Below are positions 52,605 to 63,396 of a stretch of 64,000 nucleotides of DNA, one piece after another. Within the stretch, counting starts at the first letter, position 1. Every line of letters starts with the position of its first letter. Under the pieces are notes generated by a model, which did not search any database, was not told where the DNA came from, and was given only the letters and a program-made list of their open reading frames with translations. Both the position numbers and the translations under genes were made by a program. This stretch comes from Haemaphysalis longicornis (taxonomy: Eukaryota; Arthropoda; Arachnida; Ixodida; Ixodidae), in the NCBI GenBank assembly GCA_013339765.2, contig CM023454.1:57741826-57805825 (forward strand), read 5' to 3'.

Positions 52605-53633
52605 AAATTGAAGATGTTTATTATCTCTCTCGATGTTGCTGCGACGCCTTCTCTGTTGATGCTTTCGCATTTTTGTTTGGGGGTCCTCGTGACGCCCGCT
52701 GTTTTGATGCCTTGCCATTCTTGGTCGGTGGTTCTTAATTTAGACATGAATGCTTTCGGTAATTCCGTCGCATTCTTAAAGGGAAGCCTCTTTTGGTAGG
52801 CTTAAAGTTCTGTCATGGCGTCTGCTTCACGTCGGACCTAGCATTCTTCGTCTTCAGATGGATGTGGGGTGCCACAAAGGGCGCCCTTGGTGATGTTTCG
52901 CGTTCTTCATTTTTTCTTGGTGATCCGCACTTAGGGCAAAGAGGGTGAGACACTGTCGTGCAGACGTCAGCTCGATGCCCGAGCTGAAGGCGCTTAGTGC
53001 AGTATTGAACGCGTGGTTTGCGCGGCGTGCACCTATGTAGGCCGCCATCGTATTCTATTTTACAGGCACGTGTGTACCGGAGAACGTGATGATCGCAGAC
53101 TGGGTAGAGCCCATCATGCGAGCGGCGAAGATTTCGTATTCAACAGATTTGAGGTGTTTAAGCAGAAAATCCGGAGGCGTGCTTGCGGCCACACAGTGGA
53201 ACACTGCTTTGCGTGATTCCCGGTTGGCGGCTTCATAGACACTAATGGTTGTTGCTTTCCGCTGAGCGTGACGAAGGAACAGCTTTAAAGTTTAGAGATT
53301 GCGGGTGGCTCCTGAGCAAGCAAGACGGAAATGTTGTTGCATGGTAAGATGCTTACATTGAGTTCGGCTGCTTCGGTCGCGGGGAGTTGTGCTCGAAAGA
53401 ATACTTCGTGACGAAGATCCCGGGGTGAGAAGCACTGAATCCGGAAACCCTCCCTTGAGCGAAGTATAAGTTTGCGAAATGTAGGGCTGCTCACCCTCGT
53501 TTTCGAAGTTTTGCGGAACCAGCCACATTGTTCAGAAGTAAATCCTATCGTCTTGCCAGGTTTTGAGGCTCTCTTTTTTGTGCTGATCGCCGAAGCCGTT
53601 CGGGTGCAGCCGAGTTGGTCGCTAGGCATAATG
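52605..53633 (-). pseudogene. LINE A ORF1, N-terminal part with zinc knuckle
   Basis: On the minus strand it reads PTFRKLILRSREGFRIQCFS, PRDLRHEVFFRAQLPATEAA and, after a frameshift near 53285, RKATTISVYEAANRESRKAV and MMGSTQSAIITFSGTHVPVK. Near 53000-52930 comes the C-x2-C region (QLGHRADVC, then CPKCGSPRK). This is the same layout as ORF1 of the intact LINE (IRPRGGLVIK..., Q-V-G-H-R-R-D-V-C), at low identity. Shared layout across 300 residues makes the assignment firm. The copy is dead. Confidence 0.7.
53218..53633 (-). repeat. Repeat A: 416-bp start of LINE A ORF1
   Basis: It is nearly identical to 55565-55980. I see one difference (TTTAGAG against TTTGGAG). It lies directly left of block B. 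Confidence 0.9.
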
Positions 53634-53701
53634 GTGTGAGTTAATTTAAGTATGACAGGAAAGTGATCACTGCCATGATTGCTGGAAAACGCATGTTGAT
53701 T

Positions 53702-54321
53702 ACGTAACCAGCAATGCTAACTGCATGCTTGGCTTAGTGCGCCGTAACTTTTCTCTCGCCCCTCTTTCTGTAAAACTACGTTGCAGAAATACCTCGTCAG
53801 ATCAAAACTAGAATATTCCTCTTCAATTTGGAACCCACTTTTATTATTTCATTCCACCTACGTTAAATATATTCAGAACCGTGCTGCCCGATTTATTCTA
53901 TGCAATTCCTCTCGAACGTCCAGGGTATCTTCAAATAAATTGCAATTACATCTTCCTGACCATTTAACCAAGAAGAAAAATAGCCTGGTTAGGCCTTTTT
54001 CACAAAATTTTCTTTACTAACCCTCACATCCAGCGCGACCTTTTTGCAGTTGCTTCATATGTTTCCTCACGCATTGACCACTAATTCAAGGTTGAAGTGC
54101 CATCCTGCGGTACAAACTTGTGCTTCAATTCATTTGTACCGAAAACTGCGACGGAAGGGAACCACCTCCCTGCTTCAATCGCCAGCACCACTGAACCTTC
54201 ATTATTCAAGACGGCCATATCAAACTCGTTTTAAAAACTTGTATTACCCACCCCTCTCTGCAGTGCTCTCGAGGCTCTCAGAGTATATACTAAATAAATA
54301 AATAAATAAATAACAAACAAA

Positions 54322-54364
<43 letters not shown>

Positions 54365-54367
54365 ACA
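53702..54367 (+). mobile_element. CR1-like LINE 3' end (copy in block B)
   Basis: Plus-strand RT C-terminus: CMLGLVRRNFSLAPLSVKL-like start, KYLVRSKLEYSSSIWNPLLL and YVKYIQNRAARFILCNSSRT, then a 3' region and an (AAAT)n tail at 54289-54366. TTGATT abuts both ends (53696-53701 and 54368-54373). It is the duplicate of the insertion at 62075-62762. Confidence 0.8.
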
Positions 54368-55566
54368 TTGATTTGGAGCAACGCTCCATTCAACTAGAGG
54401 AAGTAGAGTGGCAGACCCCAGCGCTAGGTCAATAGAAGAAAATGTATGCTTCGCTGAAAAAAGTTGCTTGTTTCTTATTGAACAGACAAGTCCCAGAGAA
54501 CAACAACAATTTTTCTAGTAGTCGCCCTCGAGGGTTAGCCCGTGCTGAACCCCAGAGCAGATGTTGAGCATTCAAGTCCCCTACTAATAAGAATGATGCT
54601 GGAAGTTTATCTATTAAACTTTCAAACTCTGTTGTTGTTAGGAGATAGTCAGGCTCAATGTATGTTGAGCATATAGTTATTAGCCTATCCTAAATAACGG
54701 GCCTCATCGCTACAGCCTCTATATTAGTCTGTAGGTTTAGTTTTTGGCGGGCCACCTACTTTTTAGCAAACTAAAGCTACACACACCTGATGAATGAGTG
54801 CAGCCGGCTGTCTTTTTCAAAGATAGTGTATTGCCTAAGAAAGTTAGATTGTTGGCTATTCAAATGTGTTTCTTGAAGACACAATATGCTTGGCTGGCAT
54901 TTTGAAGAAATTTCATATATGTCGTCATGATTTTTGATTAGGCCCCTACAATTTAACCTATTTAGGCTTTCTTTCATATTTTATTTACTAGAAGGGCAAG
55001 TTTAGTGTGTAGTGTTTCTGCAGTATCTTTTGTATTTTGGGTGGTTGAACTCTTGGAGGTGGCTTGTTCTGGTGGTCTGGGGAATGGCGCCTTGCCTTGT
55101 ACGTTTTTAAAGCCGGCGAGGTGCGTCACCTCCATCTCCTCATCTGATGGCAAAGGAGTAGCTGACGAGTTAGGCTCGATCACCCGCGCAACATTAGGAG
55201 TGCTGGATGTGCGTGCCACAGAACGCTGCAGCAGCGCCGCGTGCGCGGAAGAAGAGCCAGCGACTTCTGCGTTCCCTCCCGTCAGGTTTTCAGGAGCCAG
55301 TTGAACAGGACTGGGGAGTGCAGACTCTCTCACGGCAGTGGTGGTGGACGCCACTACCACCAGTGGTTCACAACCAGCGGAGCAGTGTCCTGGGCGCCGG
55401 TTGGTGAAACACCCTTGCATCCTTGATGGTCTGCCTTGATGGTCTGAGGAAGATATCTTCTGTCAAAGGTTAGTACAACTTGTTTAGTCTTGATTTCTTT
55501 GCCGTCGCGTTTCATAGTAATTCGTTTTACAGCTGTTTCACCTTGATCACGCGGGCCATGAAGATC
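54368..55566 (-). pseudogene. J3-type LINE fragment in block B (ORF1 end and endonuclease start)
   Basis: On the minus strand RDQGETAVKRITMKRDGKEI and VVLTFDRRYLPQTIKA are ORF1 sequence. They jump straight to the C-terminal region (PLPSDEEMEVTHLAGFKNVQ), so the zinc knuckles are deleted. ORF2 starts MKESLNRLNCRGLIKNHDDI with LCLQETHLNSQQSNFLRQYT, then PDYLLTTTEFESLIDKLPAS and VGDLNAQHLLWGSARA-like sequence in shifted frames. Compared with the copy at 62-64 kb it has extra small indels. Confidence 0.75.
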
Positions 55567-55980
55567 CCGGTTGGCGGCTTCATAGACACTAATGGTTGTT
55601 GCTTTCCGCTGAGCGTGACGAAGGAACAGCTTTAAAGTTTGGAGATTGCGGGTGGCTCCTGAGCAAGCAAGACGGAAATGTTGTTGCATGGTAAGATGCT
55701 TACATTGAGTTCGGCTGCTTCGGTCGCGGGGAGTTGTGCTCGAAAGAATACTTCGTGACGAAGATCCCGGGGTGAGAAGCACTGAATCCGGAAACCCTCC
55801 CTTGAGCGAAGTATAAGTTTGCGAAATGTAGGGCTGCTCACCCTCGTTTTCGAAGTTTTGCGGAACCAGCCACATTGTTCAGAAGTAAATCCTATCGTCT
55901 TGCCAGGTTTTGAGGCTCTCTTTTTTGTGCTGATCGCCGAAGCCGTTCGGGTGCAGCCGAGTTGGTCGCTAGGCATAATG
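55565..55980 (-). repeat. Repeat A': second copy of the LINE A ORF1 start
   Basis: It pairs with 53218-53633. Its right edge (ATAATG at 55980) abuts gypsy IV and its left edge meets block B, where both share TC. Confidence 0.9.
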
Positions 55981-56421
55981 TCTAGGCATACTCCCAACGA
56001 TGATCGAGCGATGATGGCATCGTAGCTGGGTTCACCGGGTGCGTCACCTTGTAACCCAAAGCAGTCTTCACCATCAGCAATGTGTTCTGTATAGGCAACT
56101 GTCGTGCTTTTGACGACATGTTGGCGTTCATTGCTGAAGTTGGCGAGCAGCACTGCTGCGTGGTCTTCGGTTAAGTGCAACACGCCTCGAGCAACTGCGA
56201 TGCCATGATAGAATAAAAGTTCATCGATTCAGTCTACTATGCGGTCAACAGTGCTAAACGTGTCCCGGTGAAATGAAACTAGCATGCACGACCACGGTAG
56301 TATATTCCCGGCCTCGTTGATAACCCACAACGGCGCACGGCAGCTGCGAGTTCGGAAAGGCGGTCGCTGGACGAATATGTTATTGGGTAATCACCAGAGT
56401 CGATCCCAGTGTTTTACTAGC

Positions 56422-56690
56422 TTAAAAGTCCATCCCTAAAATAAGGTTCTTGTAGCACTCCGCGAGGACCACGAAACTGCACACAAAATTAGCGTCACCA
56501 ATGGTGATATTGGAAGTGCACTTCCCCACTGGGGTGTTTATATGGCCTGCAGCAGATCGAATCTGATGTCCAGACCGCTCCATTTTCACTTTTTGTACCC
56601 GATCACCGAGGGTCGGACTAAATATGGAGTAGTCTGCACCGGTGTCAATAAGGAAAACCACTTAATGTGTGCTCATCAATACAAATTGCA
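56422..56690 (-). pseudogene. Gypsy IV aspartic protease
   Basis: On the minus strand FLIDTGADYSIFSPTLGDRV carries an intact catalytic D-T-G. About 60 residues later comes ECYKNLILGMDF, the conserved end of the domain, directly followed by a stop. The domain length is normal. The linker, with VLLANFSNERQHVVKSTTVA, appears at 56160-56080, after a gap of unreadable sequence. Gypsy II has the same protease with a damaged triplet. Confidence 0.75.
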
Positions 56691-56999
56691 TGGCCGGTGG
56701 ACGTCGAGGGGTTTTCTAGGTCTTGAGTAGGTATGCCATGAGCAACACTGCCTCCAGAAGATGCTGCTTTTATGATGCCCGCATAGGGGGCTTGGGGATC
56801 TGCCTCGCAGTGTCCCTCCCTACCTCCCACGATTAGGGGAAACGTCCTTCTTTGCTGCAGCAAACATGGTCGACAGTTCGGCGAATGCTCTCGTCTCGCA
56901 GCCAGGTATTCCCCGATAGCAGGGGGTCTTTGCCCCAATCTACGTTGCGGAGCCATGGCAGCAAATCTCGCAAGCCCAACATCGCGGTATGGGCAGCGG

Positions 57000-57930
57000 C
57001 GATAGATAGCACCAGCTTCGCCACAGTGGACACATAGCGCCCGGTTGTCGGTTTGTGCACCAGACGTCGGACTTCCGTACCTGTCATCCAGCTGAAGCCT
57101 CCTATCGAGGCCGACGATGCAGGCTGATCTGCAGTCCCTGAGGCCAGGAATCTGTCTGGGGCACCCGCCCAGGCACTGGAATAGTCGCAACAGGTGGGTG
57201 ACGACGGACAACCGAAACATAACTTGCTTGTAGCTGCTGCGGATGCCCTGGCGGAATAGCCAATACTTGCCTGATCTCCCGACACACGTTGTCGGCGGCT
57301 GAAGCATGCAAAGGCTGCGAAAAGCCTATTCCATGCAGCTGCAGTGCCTCCCTAACCATCGATCGCACGAGCTAACGCAGTGACCTCTCACAGGATGCAG
57401 TGGGTGCTGCAGTAGCGCTTGGAGAACTGCCAGTACCCCGGTCATACTGCTGGCAACCTGTCCTGCAGGGCACGCTCGATGACTGGGGCCTCCTTAATAA
57501 TATCCCTCGCTCTATGGCGTGGATTTTGTATTAGGCCGGCGAACAGTTGTTCCTTCAAACCATGCATTATGTGCTGTAGTTTCTGTGGCCCTGACATTTC
57601 TGGGTCGGCTCTACAGAAGAGGCGTGCCATGTCCTCTGCAAACATCGCCGCCGTCTCGCTCAGTTTTTGGATGCGAGATTCAAAAATGCGCCGAACGTGG
57701 TCCCAGCGCTTAGTCTTGAAGAACCCCTTCAGCTGCGCTTGGCGAAATTCATCCGATGTAGATAACATCGCATCGTGCTTCTTTAACAACGTCCGTGTAC
57801 TATGTTAACACGAGTGATAGACATGACGCAGCTTTTGATGAGTGCCCCAGTGGTTGAGCGATGCGACCCGCTCAAACTGCTGCACCAGTGCTCGATGTCC
57901 TGAAATACCTCACCCATTAAATGTGCAGGA
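57000..57930 (-). pseudogene. Gypsy IV gag
   Basis: The frame near 57900 reads QQFERVASLNHWGTHQKLRH (the W-L-x-x-F-E-R-V block, frameshifted). An open stretch from 57789 to 57442 follows with DEFRQAQLKGFFKTKRWDHV, LSETAAMFAEDMARLFCRAD and LQHIMHGLKEQLFAGLIQNP. Gypsy II has the same segments at 9150-9280. Downstream near 57040, CVHCGEAGAIYRRCPYR is a CCHC-like knuckle in which the His is Tyr. Frameshifts separate the parts. Confidence 0.7.
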
Positions 57931-58880
57931 GTACGGGGCGGTTTGAGAGTTACCTGGGGTTAGAGTGTTTGCGCCATCACTTGGGTTTCCGGGGCTTGAC
58001 GTCTAGGTGCGGTGAATTTAGTGTAACCGCACTCTGGAGAAAGTCCGCGTTGGCGACTACTACCCCAATGGACAGTTGTTTGACAGGGCGATGCCGTTCC
58101 GGGCTGGCCGTAGGAGTCTTTTGCATGGGGTCGTCGTACCCAGCAACCTCTACCAGTGATGCGTACAGGAAATGCTCGTTCGGGGGTGTTTGTGAGCTTT
58201 ACTTAGAAGATGGTAATAGTAGAAGGACGGAGAAGAACGCTCTTGACCGAAAAACCATCGAGCGGCTAGAGACACACACTGATGATGATGCGTTCCGGAT
58301 AGCACTCTTTCGTCGTCGTGGTAATCGTCTTTTTGGCAGTGTTGTCACAAATTAAACTTTCGTTCACTTGCTTGTTGATACGTTACAATGTGACCAGTAA
58401 TAGCCACCTTCAAATTGATTGAATTAATTACGAATGCAACGCAGAAGGGGAAATAATGTCACTCGGAGTTGGTTTTATGAACGAATGAGTGGAACAGATT
58501 GTCCGGCTGCAGAATCTTCAACTGGTACGGTTTGTTGCCAATTCACATCTGGGTGGAAATGCAGTGAAGTCCTAGGCGTTTATTTGGCGTTATTTATTTT
58601 ACGAAAGGGACAACGTAGTGATATTTTCCTGTGCATCGACTGATCAACAGAGTTCCAGGTAGATTTCATAGAAGTGGCCCAAGATGTGCGAAAATATCAA
58701 CCATGCAGAGAGACTGTTGATGGCTTCGAAATAATGAAGTTGTTGTATGTGATGTTTATTGGCGAAGGGCAGATCGGTCACAGAGCCCCAAATACCAGTT
58801 ATTTGTATATTATTGGGGGGGGGGTATACTTCTTTAAGTAAAATTGTTAAAAAAATGGTGTAGGGGGCTATTTCATTAAA
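57931..58880. other. Unassigned interval between gypsy IV and J3
   Basis: A plus-strand open frame at 57921-58355 is antisense to sequence that could be the gag N-terminus or leader of gypsy IV. It has no motif of its own. The rest, to 58880, is AT-rich with a G-run near 58816. The expected 5' LTR of gypsy IV would lie here, but no partner exists to confirm it. Confidence 0.35.
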
Positions 58881-59059
58881 AGCAACCTATAGGTGTAGAG
58901 AGTCATACTACTAAGAACTATAGGTGGTGAACTGAAGTGCACTTAAGCTTTCAGTGATTATGCAGTCCTCATCAGAGGGAGATCGGTGAAACAATCCTGG
59001 TCGATAATAAATTGTTTGTAAAAACACAATCCCTAATAAATACTCTAGGACATGACTCC

Positions 59060-59930
59060 ATTCAAACATGGGATTGTCTGCAAGGAAATGTGCTGGGTAA
59101 ATCGGGATGTGGTGCACAGTAGAGTTCTGGAAAGTATTTGCGTCTGTCAGCGTCGTGTTTTTTGCACTCAACAAGGATGTCAATAACGGTAAGTGCTTGT
59201 TCACATCTCGAACATTGTGGTCTTTGAGTGCCATTTAAAAGGTAAGAATGTGTGCCGTGTGTGTGTCTTATACGTAATCTGCAAAGTGTAACTTTAATGA
59301 TTCTGTTCCGTTTGTCTGTCATGTATTTGCCTATGTTTGGCTTAATTGCATGGAGTTCGTTTTCTGTCTGTGTGTCCCATTCCTTTTGTTATCGTTTGCG
59401 GAGTTTGCAACAGAGCCTTTAAATCAGAGTGACGTAATAATGTCACGTCAATGCCATCACGGTGGGTGGCGGCAGGTGCTTGTCTGTCTGCAGACTCATT
59501 GCCAACTATTCCACATTGGCGCGGACCCAGCAGATTGTAATGTGGAGCCCCAAGGAGTATGCAGACAAAATAGTCTTTAGAACCTGCTTGAAATATGTAT
59601 TTTGTGGCTTTTGTCAGACGATAAAACCGTTACAACAATAAGTGGGTCTGTGTATACAACTGACAAAGGTATTATGCATTGTAATATGTGTTCAAGAGCC
59701 ATAGTAACGTGTGCTTCTGCAGTGAATATCCTTGCGTTTAGGTTTATTGTTTTTGAGCAGAAGAAGTTTGGTTCAAGTGCCGCACATGCTACTGCAGAGC
59801 GTGTTTTGGATGCATGCGTGTAGAATTCTGTGCATTCATATTTGTGTTGCAGACATAGGAGGTGTTGTATGAGGGCCTGAGGGGCTCGGTTCTTATCTAT
59901 TTTAAGAAATGACGAGTAGCATGACACGGC
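59060..59930 (-). pseudogene. J3 RNase H and C-terminal zinc region
   Basis: RNase H begins CTEFYTHASKTRSAVACAAL, where the first Asp is His, with IFTAEAHVTMALEHI giving the Glu helix. VVYTDPLIV near 59620 matches the second Asp. An open stretch at 59322-59062 has RIIKVTLCRLRIRHTHGTHS and CSRCEQALTVIDILVEC, the C-terminal zinc motif with its His changed to Asp. Non-functional. Confidence 0.7.
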
Positions 59931-60249
59931 TAGAGGTATCTACGGTGCAATAAAATCCGGATCCGTAAAAGCAGTTATCTGAGTGTCTCAGAAGAATATT
60001 CCCAACTCAGAGGCCTCAGACCTGGCTGTAAAAGAAAAAGGTTGGTACAGTGAGGGGCGTTTTGAAAAAAAAAAAAACCTTGCGATAGTGTGATCTCTTA
60101 GTAGTGTGTACAGGGATGCTAAGGTAGTGAGGCCACTTTAACAGCATAGAAGCGTGCACTGAATTAACGCTGGAGTTCTGAGGACGACATGTCAGTCTCC
60201 ACCTAAAGACCTTAAACGGGACTTGTACGAAAAGCACATGTAGCTAGCC

Positions 60250-61240
60250 GGAGTCTCACGTGGTTTACAGAATTGAACATCTTTAGGGCGGTTTTTGATG
60301 CCGACTGATACACAATGCTTCCATGGTCAATTTTGGAGATAATTAGTTCTACATAATATTTTCAGTAAGCATTTCTGGCCAGAGCCATAGGACTGGTGTG
60401 ATAAAACTTTAGGTATGATTAAGGATTGCATGCACTTCATTTTGAGGTGCTCAATATGTTGAATAAAAGTGAGTTTTTTGCCGAGCAAAACAACCAGAAA
60501 CTGCTGTTTATTTTTCACTGGGATTTGGTTTCCATTGAGCGTAATGGACGGCTCCACTATGATGCCTCGCTGACTAGAAAACAAAACACTGGAGCTTTTG
60601 TCGGCGCTGAACCGAAGGCACGTTTCGGTTGCCCTTTTGACAGCCTGTTAACTCCTAATTGTACCTGTCTTTCGAAAACTGCTACATTACGTGATTTGAA
60701 ACTTATGTGGATGTCATCCACATTAAAATAATAAAATAAAGAGCGTGGCAAGGCATTTTTCAGAGAATTCATTTTGACAATAAAAAGCGTACAACTGAAG
60801 ACAACCCCCTGAGGAACGACATTTTGTTGAGTAAATGTTTTCGGAGGCGAGGAACATACACGAACTGTGAAAATACTGTGGGTTGAGCAACATCTAATGA
60901 AATATAATATATTTCCGCAGAATGCAAGCGAGGCTAAGTCCACTGAAATTTCGTGGCGCCACGTGGTATCATACGCCTTGTCTAAGTCAAAGAATACCGA
61001 CATGCAAGTTTGTGAACAAAAGCGTATCGTACATGAGATTCAAACGTAACAAGATTGTCGTTTGTGGAATGATGTACACGAAAACCTGATTGGTAATTAT
61101 CCAGCACACCATGAAACTCCAAGAAATACAGTAATCGTCGTTTATTATCTTCTCTAACAACTTACACAAGCGACTTGTAAGGACTACTGGCCTGTAGCTG
61201 CTAAGTAGACCTGGGTCTCTACCTTGCTTAAGCACAGGAA
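60250..61240 (-). pseudogene. J3 reverse transcriptase, decayed
   Basis: On the minus strand LLSSYRPVVLTSRLCKLLEK starts RT near 61210. MSVFFDLDKAYDTTWRHEIS is motif A (60990), FTQQNVVPQGVVFSCTLFIV is the P-Q-G block, and ALPRSLFYYFNVDDIHISFK holds the catalytic box as F-N-V-D-D-I near 60735. The final part (NGNQIPVKNKQQFLVVLLGK, KIDHGSIVYQSASKTALKMF) is the thumb. The two catalytic Asp residues are kept, but frameshifts disrupt the region. Confidence 0.75.
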
Positions 61241-61499
61241 TGACATTTGCCTCTTTCTATGACTTTGGCAGTCGTCCTATTTCCCATATCAAGTTAAAAT
61301 TAAAAAGGTGAAGAATTGCTTCCCTGGATCAGTTTTCCTGCATGATGAAAGTACAATAAAAAAATTCCTGTTTTGTGAGTGGAGAATTAAAACCGTCGCG
61401 TGATGTTTTCTTGTTGTGAAGATGCTTACGTTCACCAATCTGTTTATGACGAGGAAATTCTGCTTAATAGTAGGTAGAACTGGAGATATGTTCAAAATG

Positions 61500-62068
61500 C
61501 TTGCCGAGGCCGTTGGCCTGATCCTCTAATGTGTCACCTGTTGTGCCAATAAGTAGGGAGTGTTCATGTTCTGACCTTGAAGTGTTCTTATTCTTTTCCA
61601 TACCATATGTGTGTATCAGTGAATGAATTTACAGAGGTCAGGAATGTTTTCCAGCTCTCTGTTTTCGCAGCACGTCGAATTCGTCTTCCTTTGGCTTTTC
61701 TCGTTTAAATGCAATGAGGTTTTCAACCGTCGGATATCTTCTGAAGGTTCCCAAAGCTTTATTTTGTTCTTTGCGTGCAGTCATAGACTCCTCGTTCCAC
61801 CATGATCTGTGCCGGTTTTTGTGTTTATTGAAGCTCGAGGGATGGAGGAATGTGCGGCATAGATAATATGCACAGTAAAAATGTCTCTGGCTTGGTCAAT
61901 GTCTAGATGCTTTATGGATGTTTAAGAAAGCTCAGATAATTCTTTTAACTTCTTTCAGTTTGCTCCCTCTTTTATAAACCTTGTTGGGATAGTTTAAATT
62001 GCATTGTTGTGAGTTAATTTAAGTATGACAGGAAAGTGATCACTGCCATGATTGCTGGAAAACGCATG
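61500..62068 (-). pseudogene. J3 endonuclease end and linker to RT
   Basis: The minus strand reads SSNHGSDHFPVILKLTHNN, the S-D-H catalytic block. Stops and frameshifts follow, and near 61800-61650 comes MTARKEQNKALGTFRRYPTV-like sequence with ENLIAFKREKPKEDEFD, the same linker as J2 (RAREAQNKEWGVLRRYPTSD). Confidence 0.7.
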
Positions 62069-62074
62069 TTGATT

Positions 62075-62700
62075 ACGTAACCAGCAATGCTAACTGCATG
62101 CTTGGCTTACTGCGCCGTAACTTTTCTCTCGCCCCTCTTTCTGTAAAACTACTGTTGCAGAAATACCTCGTCAGATCAAAACTAGAATATTCCTCTTCAA
62201 TTTGGAACCCACTTTTATTATTTCATTCCACCTACGTTAAATATATTCAGAACCGTGCTGGCCCGATTATTCTATGCAATTTCCTCTCGAACGTCCAGGG
62301 TATCTTCAAATAAAATGCAATTACATCTTCCTGACCATTTAACCAAGAAGAAAAATAGCCTGGTTGGGCCTTTTTCACAAAATTTTCTTTACTAACCCTC
62401 ACATCAAGCGCGACCTTTTTGCAGTTGCTTCATATGTTTCCTCACGCATTGACCACTAATTCAAGGTTGAAGTGCCATCCTGCCGTACAAACTTGTGCTT
62501 CAATTCATTTGTACCGAAAACTGCGACGGAAGGGAACCACCTCCCTGCTTCAATAGCCAGCACCACTGAACCTTCATTATTCAAGACGGTCATATCAAAC
62601 TCGTTTAAAAACTTGTATTACCCACCCCTCTCTGCCCAGTGCTCTCGAGGCTCTCAGAGTATATACTAAATAATAAATAAAAAATACATAAATAAACAAA

Positions 62701-62759
<59 letters not shown>

Positions 62760-62762
62760 ACA
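62075..62762 (+). mobile_element. CR1-like LINE 3' end inserted in J3
   Basis: The plus-strand insertion carries the RT C-terminus (ANCMLGLLRRNFSLAPLSVK, LVRSKLEYSSSIWNPLLLFH, YVKYIQNRAG), a 3' region and an (AAAT)n tail at 62664-62760. TTGATT is duplicated (62069-62074 and 62763-62768). Omitting the insertion joins the J3 endonuclease in frame, ending in NHGSDHFP. It is 5' truncated, as usual for LINEs. Confidence 0.85.
62664..62760. repeat. (AAAT)n tract, 3' tail of the CR1-like insertion
   Basis: About 24 units of TAAA with a few interruptions at the start. The copy in block B (54289-54366) is shorter. Confidence 0.9.
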
Positions 62763-63375
62763 TTGATTTGGAGCAACGCTCCATTCAACTAGAGGAAGTA
62801 GAGTGGCAGACCCCAGCGCTAGGTCAATAGAAGAAAATGTATGCTTCGCTGAAAAAAGTTGCTTGTTTCTTATTGAACAGACAAGTCCCAGAGAACAACA
62901 ACAATTTTTCTAGTAGTCGCCCTCGAGGGTTAGCCCGTGCTGAACCCCAGAGCAGATGTTGAGCATTCAAGTCCCCTACTAATAAGAATGATGCTGGAAG
63001 TTTATCTATTAAACTTTCAAACTCTGTTGTTGTTAGGAGATAGTCAGGCTCAATGTATGTTGAGCATATAGTTATTAGCCTATCCTAAATAACGGGCCTC
63101 ATCGCTACAGCCTCTATATTAGTCTGTAGGTTTAGTTTTTGGCGGGCCACCTACTTTTTAGCAACTAAAGCTACACCACCTGATGAATGAGTGCAGCCGG
63201 CTATGTCTTTTTCAAAGATAGTGTATTGCCTAAGAAAGTTAGATTGTTGGCTATTCAAATGTGTTTCTTGAAGACACAATATGCTTGGCTGGCATTTTGA
63301 AGAAATTTCATATATGTCGTCATGATTTTTGATTAGGCCCCTACAATTTAACCTATTTAGGCTTTCTTTCATATT
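62763..63375 (-). pseudogene. J3 endonuclease, first part
   Basis: ORF2 starts MKESLNRLNCRGLIKNHDDI (63372). LCLQETHLNSQQSNFLRQYT and HSSGGVALVAKK follow. After stops come SLIDKLPASFLLVGDLNAQH-like sequence near 63000 and the part up to GVAPNQ at the CR1-like insertion. The Q-E-T and G-D-L-N motifs are present in different frames. The domain continues at 62068. Confidence 0.7.
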
Positions 63376-63396
63376 TTATTTACTAGAAGGGCAAGT

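Larger units (their letters stand above)
46850..53633 (-). mobile_element. LINE A: I-like LINE, decayed, with a plus-strand LINE inside
   Basis: From 53633 downward the minus strand carries ORF1 (53633-50600 with an insertion), endonuclease (50400-49300), RT (49200-47770) and an RNase H remnant (47720-46900). A plus-strand LINE (about 51000-52598) interrupts ORF1. Stops occur roughly every 30-60 codons, so it is old. The first 416 bases are repeated at 55565-55980. The 3' end is not sharply defined. Confidence 0.7.
53635..55566. repeat. Block B: 1.93-kb copy of 62008-63962
   Basis: B matches 62008-63962 along its whole length with scattered single-base changes, small indels and a shorter AAAT tract. 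It contains a CR1-like 3' end (plus strand) and part of a J-type LINE (minus strand), cut at both edges. The copy at 62 kb lies in continuous J3 sequence on both sides, so B is the derived copy. B is flanked by the two 416-bp A repeats. Confidence 0.9.
55981..57930 (-). mobile_element. Gypsy IV: gag-protease part of a Ty3/gypsy element
   Basis: On the minus strand gag, a zinc-knuckle-like motif, protease and the protease-RT linker follow in order. The element is cut at 55980, where LINE A sequence begins, so RT and integrase are missing. Protease and gag resemble gypsy II closely. The 5' LTR was not identified. Confidence 0.7.

Noticed and set aside
53600..53760. Independent CR1-like insertions at 53.7 and 62.1 kb
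   Set aside because: Identical flanking sequence, target duplication and J3 context on both sides show one insertion that was later duplicated.
57921..58355. 144-residue plus-strand open frame
   Set aside because: No motif, and it partly overlaps gypsy IV gag on the other strand.
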